64,000 nt of DNA from Cellulomonas sp. NTE-D12 (GTDB lineage: Bacteria > Actinomycetota > Actinomycetes > Actinomycetales > Cellulomonadaceae), in assembly GCF_027923705.1 (NCBI RefSeq), contig NZ_AP026442.1:3100001-3164000 (forward strand). Direction: 5' to 3'. Shown piece by piece: positions 46,544 to 55,863 of the stretch. The position numbers and the translations under genes were made by a program. Position 1 is the first letter of the stretch. Every line of letters starts with the position of its first letter. The notes under the pieces were generated by a model, which was given only the letters and a program-made list of their open reading frames with translations, had not been told where the DNA came from and made no database searches.

Positions 46544-48578
46544 GGCTCACCATCCCCACGGTCTCGACGTTGACGCCGGCGCCGGTCACCTCGGAGTAGC
46601 TGAGCACCGCGAGGCGAGGCAGGCCGAGCGACACCAGGCGGCGCAGCGCCGGGCGGATGGTCGGTGCGCACACCAGCACCGCGGTGGTGCCCTCCGCCTC
46701 GGCCTCCGCCAGTGCGCCGCGCAGCCGGCCGAGCATCGTGTCGAGGATCTCGGGATCGACCACCAGCTGGCTGCCGTGGTCGCCCGGACGGATCGACTCC
46801 ACCAGCTGGTGCTCCAGCACCGGCTCGAGGGTGATCACCCGCAGCACGCCGTCGCGCGAGTGCGGCGCGACCAGCGCGGGACCGAGCGCCGCACGGGCGG
46901 CCTCGACCAGACCCTCCGGGTCGGTGGACACGCGGGCACGCAGCGTGAGCGCCTCGTAGATGCGCGACAGGTCGCGGATGGAGACGCCCTCCGCGAGCAG
47001 GCCCTGCAGCACCCGCTGCACCTCGCCCAGCGAGAGGAGGGACGGAACGAGCTCCTCGACCACCGAGGGGTTCACCTGCTTGACGCCCTCGGTGAGCACG
47101 CGCACGTCCTCGCGGGACAGCAGCCGGTCGGCGTGCTGGGTGACCAGCTCGCCCAGGTGCGTGACGAGGACGGACACGCGGTCGACGACGGTGGCACCGG
47201 TCATCTCGGCGGCGTGCCGGAGCTCGGCCGGCACCCACTTGCCCGGCAGCCCGAACACTGGCTCGGCCACGGCGGATCCCGGCAGGCCGGCGAGGTCGTC
47301 GCCGAGCGCCAGCACGCGTCCGCCCGGCGCCTGCCCGCGGCCCACCTCGACACCGGCGATGCGCACGACGTAGGTGGCCTGCGGCAGGTCGACGCTGTCG
47401 CGGGTGCGCACCGGCGGGACGACGACGCCGAGGTCCATCGCCGTCTTGCGGCGCAGCGACCGCACCCGGCCCAGCAGGTCCCGCTCGGGCCCGCTGCCGA
47501 CCAGGTCGACCAGGTCCGGCGCCAGGAGGATCTCGAGCGTCGGCACCCGCATCTGCTCGATCAGCTGCTCCGGGGTGTCCGCCGTCTCCGGTGCAGGGCC
47601 CGCCGGCTTGGCTGTCGCCTGCGCCGCTGCCTCGCGCCGCTCGGTGCTGCGGGCGCGCTGCGAGACGAGCAGCAGGACCCCGCCGACCAGCAGGAACGGC
47701 ACCTTCGGCATGCCGGGCAGCAGCGCCAGGGCCACCGCGCCGCCACCGGCGATCATCAGGGCGGTCTTGGACTGGGTCAGCTGCTTGGCGGCGGAGGAGC
47801 CCAGGTCCGCGTCGGCGCTGGCGCGCGTGACGACGATGCCGGTGGACACCGACAGCAGCAGCGCGGGGATCTGGGTGACCAGGCCGTCGCCGATGGTCAG
47901 CAGGCTGTAGCGGTTCAGGGCGTCGCCCATGGTCATCTTCATCTGGACCATGCCGATGACGAACCCGCCGACCAGATTGATCACCGTGATGATGATTCCT
48001 GCGACTGCATCACCCTTGACGAACTTCGAGCCACCGTCCATCGCGCCGTAGAAGTCGGCCTCGGCGGCGACGTCGGCACGGCGGCGGCGCGCGGTGTCCT
48101 CGTCGATCAGGCCCGAGTTGAGGTCGGCGTCGATCGCCATCTGCTTGCCGGGCATCGCGTCGAGCGTGAACCGGGCGCCCACCTCGGCCACGCGGCCGGC
48201 GCCGTTGGTGATCACCACGAACTGGATCACCACGAGGATCAGGAAGATCACCAGGCCGATCACCAGCGACCCGCCCACCACGAAGTGGCCGAACGCGTCG
48301 ATCACGTGACCGGCGTACCCGTCCCGCAGCACCAGCCGGGTCGACGCCACGTTGAGGCCCAGCCGGAACAGCGTGAACACCAGGATCAGCGACGGGAACA
48401 CCGAGAAGTCCAGCGGCCGGCGCACGTACATGCTGGTCAGCAGGATCACCAGCGCCGCGGTGATGTTGGCCGCGATCAGCACGTCCAGCAGCGCCGCCGG
48501 CAGCGGCACCACCAGCAGCAGCACGATGCCGACCACGCCGATCGGCACGGCCATCGCGGACAGGTCCTTGTTTCTCAT
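46521..48578 (-). CDS. flhA: Flagellar type III export gate protein FlhA
   Basis: The 685-residue protein has an N-terminal membrane half with about eight TM helices, the FHIPEP-region equivalent (RFTLDAMPGKQMAIDADLNSG...), and a soluble C-terminal half (about 330-685) forming the docking ring for export chaperones. Conserved SVFPSLILVFTLFRLGLNVASTR is visible. It couples proton flow to protein export. GGAGG lies seven bases before the ATG, which overlaps the flhB stop. Confidence 0.96.
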   Translation of the reverse strand: MRNKDLSAMAVPIGVVGIVLLLVVPLPAALLDVLIAANITAALVILLTSMYVRRPLDFSVFPSLILVFTLFRLGLNVASTRLVLRDGYAGHVIDAFGHFVVGGSLVIGLVIFLILVVIQFVVITNGAGRVAEVGARFTLDAMPGKQMAIDADLNSGLIDEDTARRRRADVAAEADFYGAMDGGSKFVKGDAVAGIIITVINLVGGFVIGMVQMKMTMGDALNRYSLLTIGDGLVTQIPALLLSVSTGIVVTRASADADLGSSAAKQLTQSKTALMIAGGGAVALALLPGMPKVPFLLVGGVLLLVSQRARSTERREAAAQATAKPAGPAPETADTPEQLIEQMRVPTLEILLAPDLVDLVGSGPERDLLGRVRSLRRKTAMDLGVVVPPVRTRDSVDLPQATYVVRIAGVEVGRGQAPGGRVLALGDDLAGLPGSAVAEPVFGLPGKWVPAELRHAAEMTGATVVDRVSVLVTHLGELVTQHADRLLSREDVRVLTEGVKQVNPSVVEELVPSLLSLGEVQRVLQGLLAEGVSIRDLSRIYEALTLRARVSTDPEGLVEAARAALGPALVAPHSRDGVLRVITLEPVLEHQLVESIRPGDHGSQLVVDPEILDTMLGRLRGALAEAEAEGTTAVLVCAPTIRPALRRLVSLGLPRLAVLSYSEVTGAGVNVETVGMVSRGRALAA

Positions 48579-49858
48579 CGGCCGTCCTCCGGTCGAGCGG
48601 GTGAGTCTGCGGTGGTCGAGCGGGTGGTCGAGGTGGCGACGGCCGGGCCGTCGCTCGTGGGTGCCGGTGCCGCGGGGGCATCCGCAGCGGGGGCGGGGCG
48701 GCCCGCGCGGGACCGGCTCGCAGCACGCGCGGCGGCACGGGCGACCGCGCGGTGGTCGGTGTGGTCGTCGGGCGCCAGCGTCGAGCCGCCGGGCACGTGG
48801 TGCTTGCCGGCGGACGCCCCGCGCCGGCGCAGGGCCATCACGAAGGCGAGCACCCGGGCGACGGCGGTGAACAGGTGCTCCGGGATCTCCGCCCCGATCT
48901 CGCACGCGGCGTGCAGCGCGCGGGCCAGGGGGATGTCCTCGACCAGCGGCACGTGCTCCTCGGTCGCCTTCTCGCGGATCTTCGCGGCGACCGCCCCCGC
49001 GCCCTTGGCCACCACGCGCGGCGCGCCCTTGCCGGGCTCGTAGCGCAGCGCGACGGCGACGTGCGTCGGGTTGACCAGCACCACGTCGGCCTCGCGGACG
49101 GCCTGCATCATGCGCTGGCGGCTCATCTGGTGCTGACGGGCGCGGATGGCGGCCTTGACCTGCGGGTCGCCCTCGTTGCGCTTGTTCTCCTCCTTGAGCT
49201 CGCGCATCGTCATCCGCGTCTGCTTGCGGTTGCGGCGGATGACCGTGACCACGTCCACCAGGCCGAGCAGCAGGCCGGCGGCGATGCCGGCGCGCAGCAG
49301 CGAGGAGACGCCGGAACCGGCCTCGTGCAGCAGCTGGGACAGCGGCAGCCGGCCGGAGGCGATCAGCACCGGCAGCAGCCCCTGGATCGCCATCCAGAGC
49401 GCCAGCCCGACGGCCACCGACTTGCCGAGCGTCATCGCCAGCTGACCCCAGGCGTGCGGGCCGACCATCCGCTTCACGCCGTTGACCGGGTTGAACTGCT
49501 CCACCTGCGGCTTCGGGGAACGGACGTGGATGCCGCCCTGCGCCGCGGCGACGACGAGCGTGACGGCGACCACCACGACGAGCAGCGGCGCGAGCGTCGA
49601 CACGGCCGACCGCAGCCCCGTCTCGAGCGCCGTCACCGCCAGCGCGGGCTCCGGGTGCGCGGCGAGCCGCTGCAGCGAGCCGAGCTGCTCCATACCGGCC
49701 TGCCGGCCGCGGGACAGCACGCCCGGAAGCATCACCACGGCGGCGCCGACCCCCACCCAGGCCGACAGGTCCTGCGACCGGGAGAGGCGACCCTTGCGGC
49801 GCACGTCCTTCAGGTGCCGGTCGGTGGCCTTCTGGTTGCGCTCCTGACCGTCGCTCAC
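48575..49858 (-). CDS. flhB: Flagellar export switch protein FlhB
   Basis: The 427-residue protein has four TM helices (about 34-50, 85-107, 140-165 and 185-207), a charged linker and the self-cleaving motif NPTH in VLVNPTHVAVALRY (about 267-270). Cleavage there lets the export gate switch from hook to filament substrates. After residue 350 a tail of about 75 Ala/Pro/Ser/Thr/Arg residues is added. The GTG start overlaps the fliR stop (GTGA). Confidence 0.96.
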   Translation of the reverse strand: MSDGQERNQKATDRHLKDVRRKGRLSRSQDLSAWVGVGAAVVMLPGVLSRGRQAGMEQLGSLQRLAAHPEPALAVTALETGLRSAVSTLAPLLVVVVAVTLVVAAAQGGIHVRSPKPQVEQFNPVNGVKRMVGPHAWGQLAMTLGKSVAVGLALWMAIQGLLPVLIASGRLPLSQLLHEAGSGVSSLLRAGIAAGLLLGLVDVVTVIRRNRKQTRMTMRELKEENKRNEGDPQVKAAIRARQHQMSRQRMMQAVREADVVLVNPTHVAVALRYEPGKGAPRVVAKGAGAVAAKIREKATEEHVPLVEDIPLARALHAACEIGAEIPEHLFTAVARVLAFVMALRRRGASAGKHHVPGGSTLAPDDHTDHRAVARAAARAASRSRAGRPAPAADAPAAPAPTSDGPAVATSTTRSTTADSPARPEDGR

Positions 49859-50631
49859 GGCTGCACCCCCTGCATCAGGTGGGTGGCCGTCCCGGACAGG
49901 CCGGCCAGCACGCCCGGCAGCGTCAGCACCACGTACCCGCCCAGGCTGACGGTCAGCAGGATCTTCAGCGGGAAGCCCATCGCGAACGCGTTCAGCGCCG
50001 GTGCCACGCGGGTGAGCAGCCCCAGGCCGACGTCGGCGAGGAACAGCACGACGACCAGCGGCCCGGCGATCTGCAGCGCCGACACCGTCATGCCGGTCAG
50101 CCCGCTGATCGCCGCCTTGGCCAGCGCCGCCGGCGCCAGCCCCATGCCGATCGGCAGGGAGTCGAAGCTGCGCACCAGGCCGAGCAGCATCACGTGGTGC
50201 GCGTCCGAGGCGACGAGCAGCGCCACGACCAGCATCTGGTAGAGCCGCGCGAACGTCGCGCCGCTGACCATGTTCATCGGGTCGAAGGCGGTGGCCAGCT
50301 GGAAGCCGCCGAACAGGTCGATCAGCCCCCCGGCGGACTGCACGGCGGCGAACACGAGCCAGACCAGAAACCCGAGGGCCAGCCCCACCAGCGCCTGCAG
50401 CGCCACGTCGCCGACCAGCGGGGCGACCGACGTCGTCGCCACCCGCGGCAGCCGGGCCTGCACCACCAGCGCCAGGCCCAGGCCCAGCGCCACCTTCACC
50501 GGACCGGGCACGCCCTTGTTGGCGAACGGGGGCGCGACGACGAGGAACGCGGTGATCCGCACGGCCGCGAGCGCCGTGGTCTCGATGACGTCGAGCGGGA
50601 CGTCCACCGCCAGGTCCGGGGAGAAGGCCAT
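49855..50631 (-). CDS. fliR: Flagellar export protein FliR
   Basis: The 258-residue membrane protein has about five to six hydrophobic segments and the FliR landmarks VAPPFANKGVPGPVKVALGLGLA near the start and FGGFQLATAFDPMN in the middle. With FliP and FliQ it forms the export channel at the flagellar base. It lies 13 bases after fliQ and overlaps flhB. Confidence 0.95.
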   Translation of the reverse strand: MAFSPDLAVDVPLDVIETTALAAVRITAFLVVAPPFANKGVPGPVKVALGLGLALVVQARLPRVATTSVAPLVGDVALQALVGLALGFLVWLVFAAVQSAGGLIDLFGGFQLATAFDPMNMVSGATFARLYQMLVVALLVASDAHHVMLLGLVRSFDSLPIGMGLAPAALAKAAISGLTGMTVSALQIAGPLVVVLFLADVGLGLLTRVAPALNAFAMGFPLKILLTVSLGGYVVLTLPGVLAGLSGTATHLMQGVQP

Positions 50632-50644
50632 CTGCGTGCCCGGC

Positions 50645-50917
50645 TCAGTGCCCGACGAGCGCGGGCATCCGCGTGTACAGGTCGGTGGTGAACGTGACGA
50701 CCGTCGAGATCATCCAGTGGCCGGTGACCACCAGGGCGATCGCGGCGCCCAGCGCCTTGGGCACGAAGCTGAGCGTGACCTCCTGCACCTGGGTCATCGA
50801 CTGCACCAGGGACACGACCAGCCCGATCACCAGGGCGGTCACCAGCACGGGCGCGCAGAGCTTGGCGGCGACCATCAGGGCCTGCACCGCGATGTCGAGG
50901 ACCGCCTCGGTGGTCAT
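50645..50917 (-). CDS. fliQ: Flagellar export protein FliQ
   Basis: The 90-residue protein has two TM helices and the family pattern VTALVIGLVVSLVQSMTQVQEVTLSFVPK. Length is normal for FliQ. It overlaps fliP at its start (ATGA). Confidence 0.95.
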   Translation of the reverse strand: MTTEAVLDIAVQALMVAAKLCAPVLVTALVIGLVVSLVQSMTQVQEVTLSFVPKALGAAIALVVTGHWMISTVVTFTTDLYTRMPALVGH

Positions 50918-51885
50918 CCGCCGGCCCCCGTGTACGAGCCGAGCAGGGCCTTGATCACCAGGCCCCAACCGTCCACCAGCACGAACAGCAGCAGCTTGAA
51001 CGGCAGGGACACCATGACGGGCGGCAGCATCATCATGCCCATCGCCATCAACGAGCTGGAGACGACCAGGTCGATCACCAGGAACGGCACGAAGATGACG
51101 AAGCCCATGATGAACGCGGCCCGCAGCTCGGAGAGCATGAAGGCCGGCGCCAGGGTGGTGAACGGCACGTCGGCCGCCGACTGCGGGTTGGGGCGCTGCG
51201 CGGCGCGCGTCACCAGCGCCAGGTCCTGCTCGCGGGTGTGCGCCACCATGAACGTCGCCAGGGGCTTCTCCCCCGCGCCGATCGCCTCGGAGAAGCTCGT
51301 CTGACCGTGCAGGTAGGGCTGCACCGCCTGGGTGTTGATGTCCCCGATGGTCGGCGCCATCACGAACAGGGACAGGAAGAGCGCGAGGCCGGCGATCGCC
51401 TGGTTGGGCGGCACACCCTGCAGGCCGAGCGCGTTCCGGGTCATCGCCAGGACGACGAAGATCTTGGTGAAGCTGGTGGTCATGATCAGCAGCGACGGTG
51501 CGACCGACAGGACCGTGATGCCGAGCAGCACCGTGATCGAGCTGCTCGGGGTGCCGTCGACGCCGTTCACGCTGACGTGCACCGAGCCGGGGGCGGCCGG
51601 GGTTGCGGCGGGTGTCGGCGCGCTCGGGCTGGCCGGCGTGGTGGGGCCGGCGGCGGGGACGACAGCGGCTGGCACGACGACGGCGGGGACGACGACGGCG
51701 GCCGTCGTGATGCGCGCCGGGGTACTTGCGACCGCGCCCGACGAGGCCAGCAGCACCAGGCCGCCGGCCAGGCACAGCGCCGCCAGCAGCCGCAGCGCAC
51801 GCACCACGCGCGCCGGGGCGGCGACCTGCGCCAGCTCCGGCTCGACCACGGTGCGCGCGCCGGCGCCGCGGCGCGGGGCGAACAT
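50914..51885 (-). CDS. fliP: Flagellar export protein FliP
   Basis: The 323-residue protein has a long start with one hydrophobic segment (about 30-50, possibly a cleaved signal) and an Ala/Pro/Val-rich spacer (60-100), then the conserved core: LLIMTTSFTKIFVVLAMTRNALGLQGVPPNQ, PFLVIDLVVSSSLMAMGMMMLPP and SLPFKLLLFVLVDGW. The core is highly typical. ATG 51885 shares one base with the fliO stop. Confidence 0.96.
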   Translation of the reverse strand: MFAPRRGAGARTVVEPELAQVAAPARVVRALRLLAALCLAGGLVLLASSGAVASTPARITTAAVVVPAVVVPAAVVPAAGPTTPASPSAPTPAATPAAPGSVHVSVNGVDGTPSSSITVLLGITVLSVAPSLLIMTTSFTKIFVVLAMTRNALGLQGVPPNQAIAGLALFLSLFVMAPTIGDINTQAVQPYLHGQTSFSEAIGAGEKPLATFMVAHTREQDLALVTRAAQRPNPQSAADVPFTTLAPAFMLSELRAAFIMGFVIFVPFLVIDLVVSSSLMAMGMMMLPPVMVSLPFKLLLFVLVDGWGLVIKALLGSYTGAGG

Positions 51886-52433
51886 CACCGGCGGACCGTC
51901 CGGTCCTGCAGCGCACGGACCGCTGCACGCCACGTCTGCGGGGACAGCACGGAACCGGCCAGCGCCCCGGCCAGCGCGGACTGGTGGGACGCGTCGTCGA
52001 GCGCGGGACGCGGGTGCGGCACGGCACCGAGAGCCGGTCCGGCACCCGGCAGGCCGGCGGCGCCGCCGACGAGGGCCCCCGGGACGCCGGCGCCGGTAGG
52101 CGTGCTCGTCGGGACCGCCGCCTGCTTGGTCGCCTTGGCGCCCGTGCGCTCGCCGGGGAGCCCGACCGGCGCACTGGCCACGGGGCCGAGCTCCGTCAGC
52201 AGCTGCACGGACGTGTCGCTGAAGCCGACCAGCAGCCGCCGGTCGCCGGCGGCGATCACCGCGACGCCGGAGTGCCGGCCCAGACCCTGCCGGCCCACCA
52301 CGTGCACGTCCGCCTCGCGCGTGCGCTCCGCGGCGCGGCCGGCGGACATCCGCCGGCCGACGTACACGATGAGCGCGATCACGACGCCGAGGGAGACGGC
52401 GACCCGCAGCAGCACCAGGAGGGTCTCGCCCAT
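51885..52433 (-). CDS. fliO: Flagellar protein FliO
   Basis: The 182-residue protein has a single N-terminal TM (about 5-25) followed by a small cytoplasmic domain in which VVGRQGLGRHSGVAVIAAGDRRLLVGFSDTSVQLL matches FliO. The remaining 100 residues are low-complexity Gly/Ala/Pro. FliO helps assemble the FliP ring. Position between fliN and fliP supports the call. Confidence 0.88.
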   Translation of the reverse strand: MGETLLVLLRVAVSLGVVIALIVYVGRRMSAGRAAERTREADVHVVGRQGLGRHSGVAVIAAGDRRLLVGFSDTSVQLLTELGPVASAPVGLPGERTGAKATKQAAVPTSTPTGAGVPGALVGGAAGLPGAGPALGAVPHPRPALDDASHQSALAGALAGSVLSPQTWRAAVRALQDRTVRR

Positions 52434-53146
52434 CAGCGGTCGGCCTCCACGCCGGACACGATCTCGGTGATCCGGACGCCGTACTCCTCGTCCACCACCA
52501 CCACCTCGCCGCGGGCGATCAGGCGGCCGTTGATCATCACGTCCGCCGGCGCACCGGCCGCGCGGTCCAGCTCGAGCACCGTGCCGGGGGCCAGCTCCAG
52601 CACCTGGCGCAGCGGCAGGCGAGCCCGGCCCAGCTCCGCCGTCAGGGTCATGTCGACGTCGTAGAGCACGCGCATGCTGGCCCGCGGGGTCGGCACGGCC
52701 GAGGCGCCGCCGGCCACCGGCACGCGCCCGCCGCGCACGCGCACGGCGAACCAGCCGAGCGTGGTGCCCGCGGCCTGCAGGGCGAACAGCTGGGAGTCGT
52801 CGGACAGCACGCTGCCCGCGGAGTCGGTACGGGCGGACTCCAGCACGCCGGTGCCGAGCCGGGCGGCCGCGGCCTCGAGCGCGGGGCGCAGCGCATCGGT
52901 CAGCGCCACCGGGGTGCCCTCGCTGACACCGGCCGCGGTCAGCTCGGCGACCACCGCCTCCGCGACCACCACCAGCTCGGCACTGGGCGAGCCGACGAAC
53001 GAGGCGACCACCGCGACGGCGTCCGGGTCCGGCCGGTCACCGGGGGCGGCCGGCACCGCGACCAGCGGCACGGTGGAGGGGACCATCGCCGCCGCCGCAC
53101 CCGCGACCGCCTGCACCTCCAGGTCGCTCACAGTGGTGGCGTTCAT
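52433..53146 (-). CDS. fliN: Flagellar switch protein FliN/FliY type
   Basis: The 237-residue protein ends with the SpoA/FliN domain (about 160-235: VDMTLTAELGRARLPLRQVLELAPGTVLELD then GRLIARGEVVVVDEEYGVRI). Before it lies an extra domain of about 130 residues (VVASFVGSPSAELVVVAEAV) of CheC/FliY-like outline, so it is longer than the usual 100-140 residue FliN. It forms the lower C-ring of the motor and may help bind CheY-P. ATG and stop overlap the neighbours. Confidence 0.9.
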   Translation of the reverse strand: MNATTVSDLEVQAVAGAAAAMVPSTVPLVAVPAAPGDRPDPDAVAVVASFVGSPSAELVVVAEAVVAELTAAGVSEGTPVALTDALRPALEAAAARLGTGVLESARTDSAGSVLSDDSQLFALQAAGTTLGWFAVRVRGGRVPVAGGASAVPTPRASMRVLYDVDMTLTAELGRARLPLRQVLELAPGTVLELDRAAGAPADVMINGRLIARGEVVVVDEEYGVRITEIVSGVEADR

Positions 53147-54216
53147 GCGTTCTCCTCCTCGACGTCGACCACCCGGCAGGCGAGCCGGGAGCCCTGGCTG
53201 CCCACGGCAGCGCGGGCGAGCACCACACCGTCGACGACCACGTCGAGCGGACGGGTGGCGGGATGCTGCAACGGCAGGACGTCGCCGACGGCGAGCCCCA
53301 CCACCTCCGGGGGGCGGACCGTGACGGGCGCGAACCGCACCACCAGGTCCACCGGGACCGCCGTGACGGCCACCTCGAGCTGCGCGCGCGCGTGGGCCGC
53401 CTCGCGCCGGTCGTCCTCCGACCGGGTCTCGTCCGTCTCGGCCAGCCGCATCGCGGCCAGCAGGTTCTCCGCCGGGACCATCAGCGTCGCGGTGTCCGCA
53501 CGCTCGCCGGTGTGCAGCGTGAACCGGGCGACCAGCACGGCGTCGCTCGCCGGCACCGCCTGCACGAACTGGGGGCTGTACTGGACCGCTCGCATCGACA
53601 GGCTCAGCGGCGCGACCGTCGTGAAGGCGTACCGCAGGTCGTCCAGCGCGGGCTGGAGCAGCTCGCGGACCACGGTCAGCTCGATGTCGGTCAGCTCGCG
53701 GCCCTCGCGGTCGTCACCGAGCCCGGTGCCGCCGAACAGGTAGTCCACCCAGACCATCACGGTCTCCACCGGCGTCTGCAGCAGCGCCGTCTGGCGGGTC
53801 TGCTCGACGGTGCACAGCATCAGCGCCGTGCGGGCGGGCAGCGTGCCGACGTACTCGTCGTACGGCATCAGCTCGACGCGGTCGCAGGTGGCGGAGCACA
53901 GGGCGCGCAGGCGGGAGGTCAGCTGGGTGCCCCACATGCGGGCGAACCGCTCGAACGCCATCTCCAGCCGGCGGCCGTGGTCGCGGGCGAGGGTCATCGG
54001 GCGGCGGAAGTCGTACAGCTCGGGCTCGGCGTTGCGCGCGCGGCCGGTCGCCGTCCGGGAGGTGGGCCCCGGTGCGGACCGGGGCGCGGGCACGCCGAGG
54101 GTCGCCTCCGGCGCCTGGGGGGCTGTCACGAGCAGCCCATCGGCGGGCAGCACGGCTTCCTGAGCGAAACGTGTGCGAGAGCCGCTCACGTGCGTCTGGT
54201 GGTGCTTCCCCGCCAC
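53143..54216 (-). CDS. fliM: Flagellar motor switch protein FliM
   Basis: The 357-residue protein has the middle CheC-like domain (RMWGTQLTSRLRALC, YDEYVGTLP, LFGGTGLG, ELTDIELTVVRELL) and a C-terminal SpoA domain (VDLVVRFAPVTVRPPEVVGLAVGDVLPL). The N-terminal CheY-binding motif of most FliM proteins (LSQxEIDALL) is not seen; a Pro/Thr-rich 60-residue stretch stands there. The start is uncertain: GTG 54216 or GTG 54189, neither with a strong ribosome site. A 137-base structured leader separates it from fliL. Confidence 0.92.
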   Translation of the reverse strand: MAGKHHQTHVSGSRTRFAQEAVLPADGLLVTAPQAPEATLGVPAPRSAPGPTSRTATGRARNAEPELYDFRRPMTLARDHGRRLEMAFERFARMWGTQLTSRLRALCSATCDRVELMPYDEYVGTLPARTALMLCTVEQTRQTALLQTPVETVMVWVDYLFGGTGLGDDREGRELTDIELTVVRELLQPALDDLRYAFTTVAPLSLSMRAVQYSPQFVQAVPASDAVLVARFTLHTGERADTATLMVPAENLLAAMRLAETDETRSEDDRREAAHARAQLEVAVTAVPVDLVVRFAPVTVRPPEVVGLAVGDVLPLQHPATRPLDVVVDGVVLARAAVGSQGSRLACRVVDVEEENA

Positions 54217-54275
54217 CGGCCGTCGTGGCCGGCGCCTCGTGGTGCTGTGCCCGAACGAGGTCTACGGGGCGGTGC

Positions 54276-54320
54276 GGCGCCCTCCATGGCGCCCCGGGTG
54301 CGCCGGGCTGGAGCCCGGCG
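54276..54320 (-). promoter_or_regulatory. Two hairpins in the fliL-fliM gap, one with an ANGGA loop
   Basis: A perfect 8-bp stem (54301-54308 with 54313-54320, four-base loop) is followed on the minus strand by GGCGCC-ATGGAG-GGCGCC (54293-54276), whose loop contains A-U-G-G-A. They lie in the largest gap of the switch/export operon, 60 bases before the fliM start. A partial terminator plus a CsrA site are both possible. Confidence 0.4.
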
Positions 54321-54353
54321 GGACGGTGCGGCGGTCCGTGCCGCCGCCGACCG

Positions 54354-54878
54354 TCACTGGGTGACGAAGTTCGTCAGGTAGAGGTCCATCACCTCCCCCT
54401 TGTAGGCCTTCTCCAGGGAGGTCAGCAGCTCCGCCTTCATCTTGTCTCGCGTGGCGGCGTCGGAGACCTCGGCCACCGTGTGGCCGGAGAACTCCGCGAT
54501 CGCCAGGTCGAGAGCGCGGGACGGGTTGGGAGCCGTCTTGGTCTCCTTGGTCAGCTGCAGGCCCATGCCCAGGCGCAGGTAGTGCCCGTCGGCCAGGTTG
54601 ATGCTGATCGCATCGACCGTGAGCACCTCACCGGCGACCGGCGTGGGGGTCGCGTGGGCCTTCGGGGTGCCGCCGGTGGGCCGCAGGAAGAACCAGTAGC
54701 CGGCGCCGGCCCCGAGCAGCAGCACGACGACCAGCACGACGACCAGGAGCTTCTTGGACTTCTTCGGCTTCTTCTCCGCCGGCGGCTCGGCCGGCGTGCG
54801 GGAGCCGATGGTCGAGGACGGCGACGACGGCCGGGGGGCGCCGATCTTCTGCGAGATGATCCGCTGCTCGGTGGGCAC
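54354..54878 (-). CDS. fliL: Flagellar basal body protein FliL
   Basis: The 174-residue protein has a charged cytoplasmic start (PPAEKKPKKSKK), one TM (about 44-64) and an outer domain with DAISINLADGHYLRLGMGLQL and a C-terminal VMDLYLTNFVTQ, as in FliL. It rings the stator units and stabilises torque. AAGGAGGAG precedes the GTG. It follows motB with 70 bases between. Confidence 0.93.
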   Translation of the reverse strand: MPTEQRIISQKIGAPRPSSPSSTIGSRTPAEPPAEKKPKKSKKLLVVVLVVVLLLGAGAGYWFFLRPTGGTPKAHATPTPVAGEVLTVDAISINLADGHYLRLGMGLQLTKETKTAPNPSRALDLAIAEFSGHTVAEVSDAATRDKMKAELLTSLEKAYKGEVMDLYLTNFVTQ

Positions 54879-54948
54879 TGGCTCCTCCTTCGGGTGTCTG
54901 GCTGGGGTGGCTGGTTCGGGTGGCTCGGTGGGGCGGGGCGCGGCGAGG

Positions 54949-55863
54949 TCAGCCGCCGGCCGCGACTATCGGCAGCAGCTTGCGGACCGCGTCTGGTGCG
55001 CTCGACAGCACCACCAGGTCCACCCGCCGGTTGGCCGCGAGCGCCTGGTCGTCGGCACCCGGCACCTCCGGGCGGGCGTCGCCGAAGCCGACCGCCATGA
55101 TCCGGTCCGCCGGCATGCCGTCGGACTCGACCAGCCGGCGCAGCACCTGCGTGGCCCGGTCGGAGGACAGCTCCCAGTTGGTGGCGTACTTGCCCGAGCC
55201 GGACACCGGCAGCGTGTTGGCGTGCCCCTCGATGGACACCTGCTCGGTGATGCCGCGCAGCGTGGGCGAGAGGGTGTCGATCACCCGCTGGGAGGTGGGC
55301 GTCAGCTGGGCCGACTCGGGACCGAAGAACACGTCCTGGGCGACCAGGCCGATGATCAGACCGCGCTCGGTGATCTTGTAGTCCACCGCGTCGCTGAGGC
55401 CGACAGCCCCGAGCTCCGACTTGATCGCGTCGCGGATCTGCTCCAGGTGCGCCGCCTCGGCCCGCGCCGCGAGCAGCAGCTTGGGGTCCGTCGTCGGCGA
55501 ATTGGCGGCCGGCTTGGCCCCCGCCGCTTGCGGGGCGCTCGCCTGCTGGCCCAGACCCTTGTCGGCGGTGACCAGGCCGGCCGTGCCCACCTCGTTGGCG
55601 TTGGTCGCGGCGCTGACGCCGTCCAGCACGCCCGGGTTCGACTCGAGCACCGAGCTGTGCACCGTGCCCTGCCCGAAGCCGGTCGCCAGCGAGTCGCGCA
55701 GTGCCGTGAACTTCTGCTGGTCCACCTGGCTGATCGCGAACAGCACGATGAACAGGCCCATCAGCACGGTCATCATGTCCGAGTAGCTGACCGCCCAGCG
55801 CTCGGCGTTGGTGTGGTCGTCGTCGTCGACCTTCTTGCGCCGACGCCGCGGCGGGGTGCTCAT
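54949..55863 (-). CDS. motB: Flagellar stator protein MotB
   Basis: The 304-residue protein has a basic start, one TM (about 24-42) with the proton-carrying D29 in SYSDMMTVLMGLFIVLF, a Gln/Ala-rich spacer and a C-terminal OmpA-like peptidoglycan-binding domain (VSIEGHANTLPV then NWELSSDRATQVLRRLVE). It anchors the stator to the cell wall. It overlaps motA (ATGA). The presence of Asp and the neighbours favour a proton motor. Confidence 0.96.
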   Translation of the reverse strand: MSTPPRRRRKKVDDDDHTNAERWAVSYSDMMTVLMGLFIVLFAISQVDQQKFTALRDSLATGFGQGTVHSSVLESNPGVLDGVSAATNANEVGTAGLVTADKGLGQQASAPQAAGAKPAANSPTTDPKLLLAARAEAAHLEQIRDAIKSELGAVGLSDAVDYKITERGLIIGLVAQDVFFGPESAQLTPTSQRVIDTLSPTLRGITEQVSIEGHANTLPVSGSGKYATNWELSSDRATQVLRRLVESDGMPADRIMAVGFGDARPEVPGADDQALAANRRVDLVVLSSAPDAVRKLLPIVAAGG

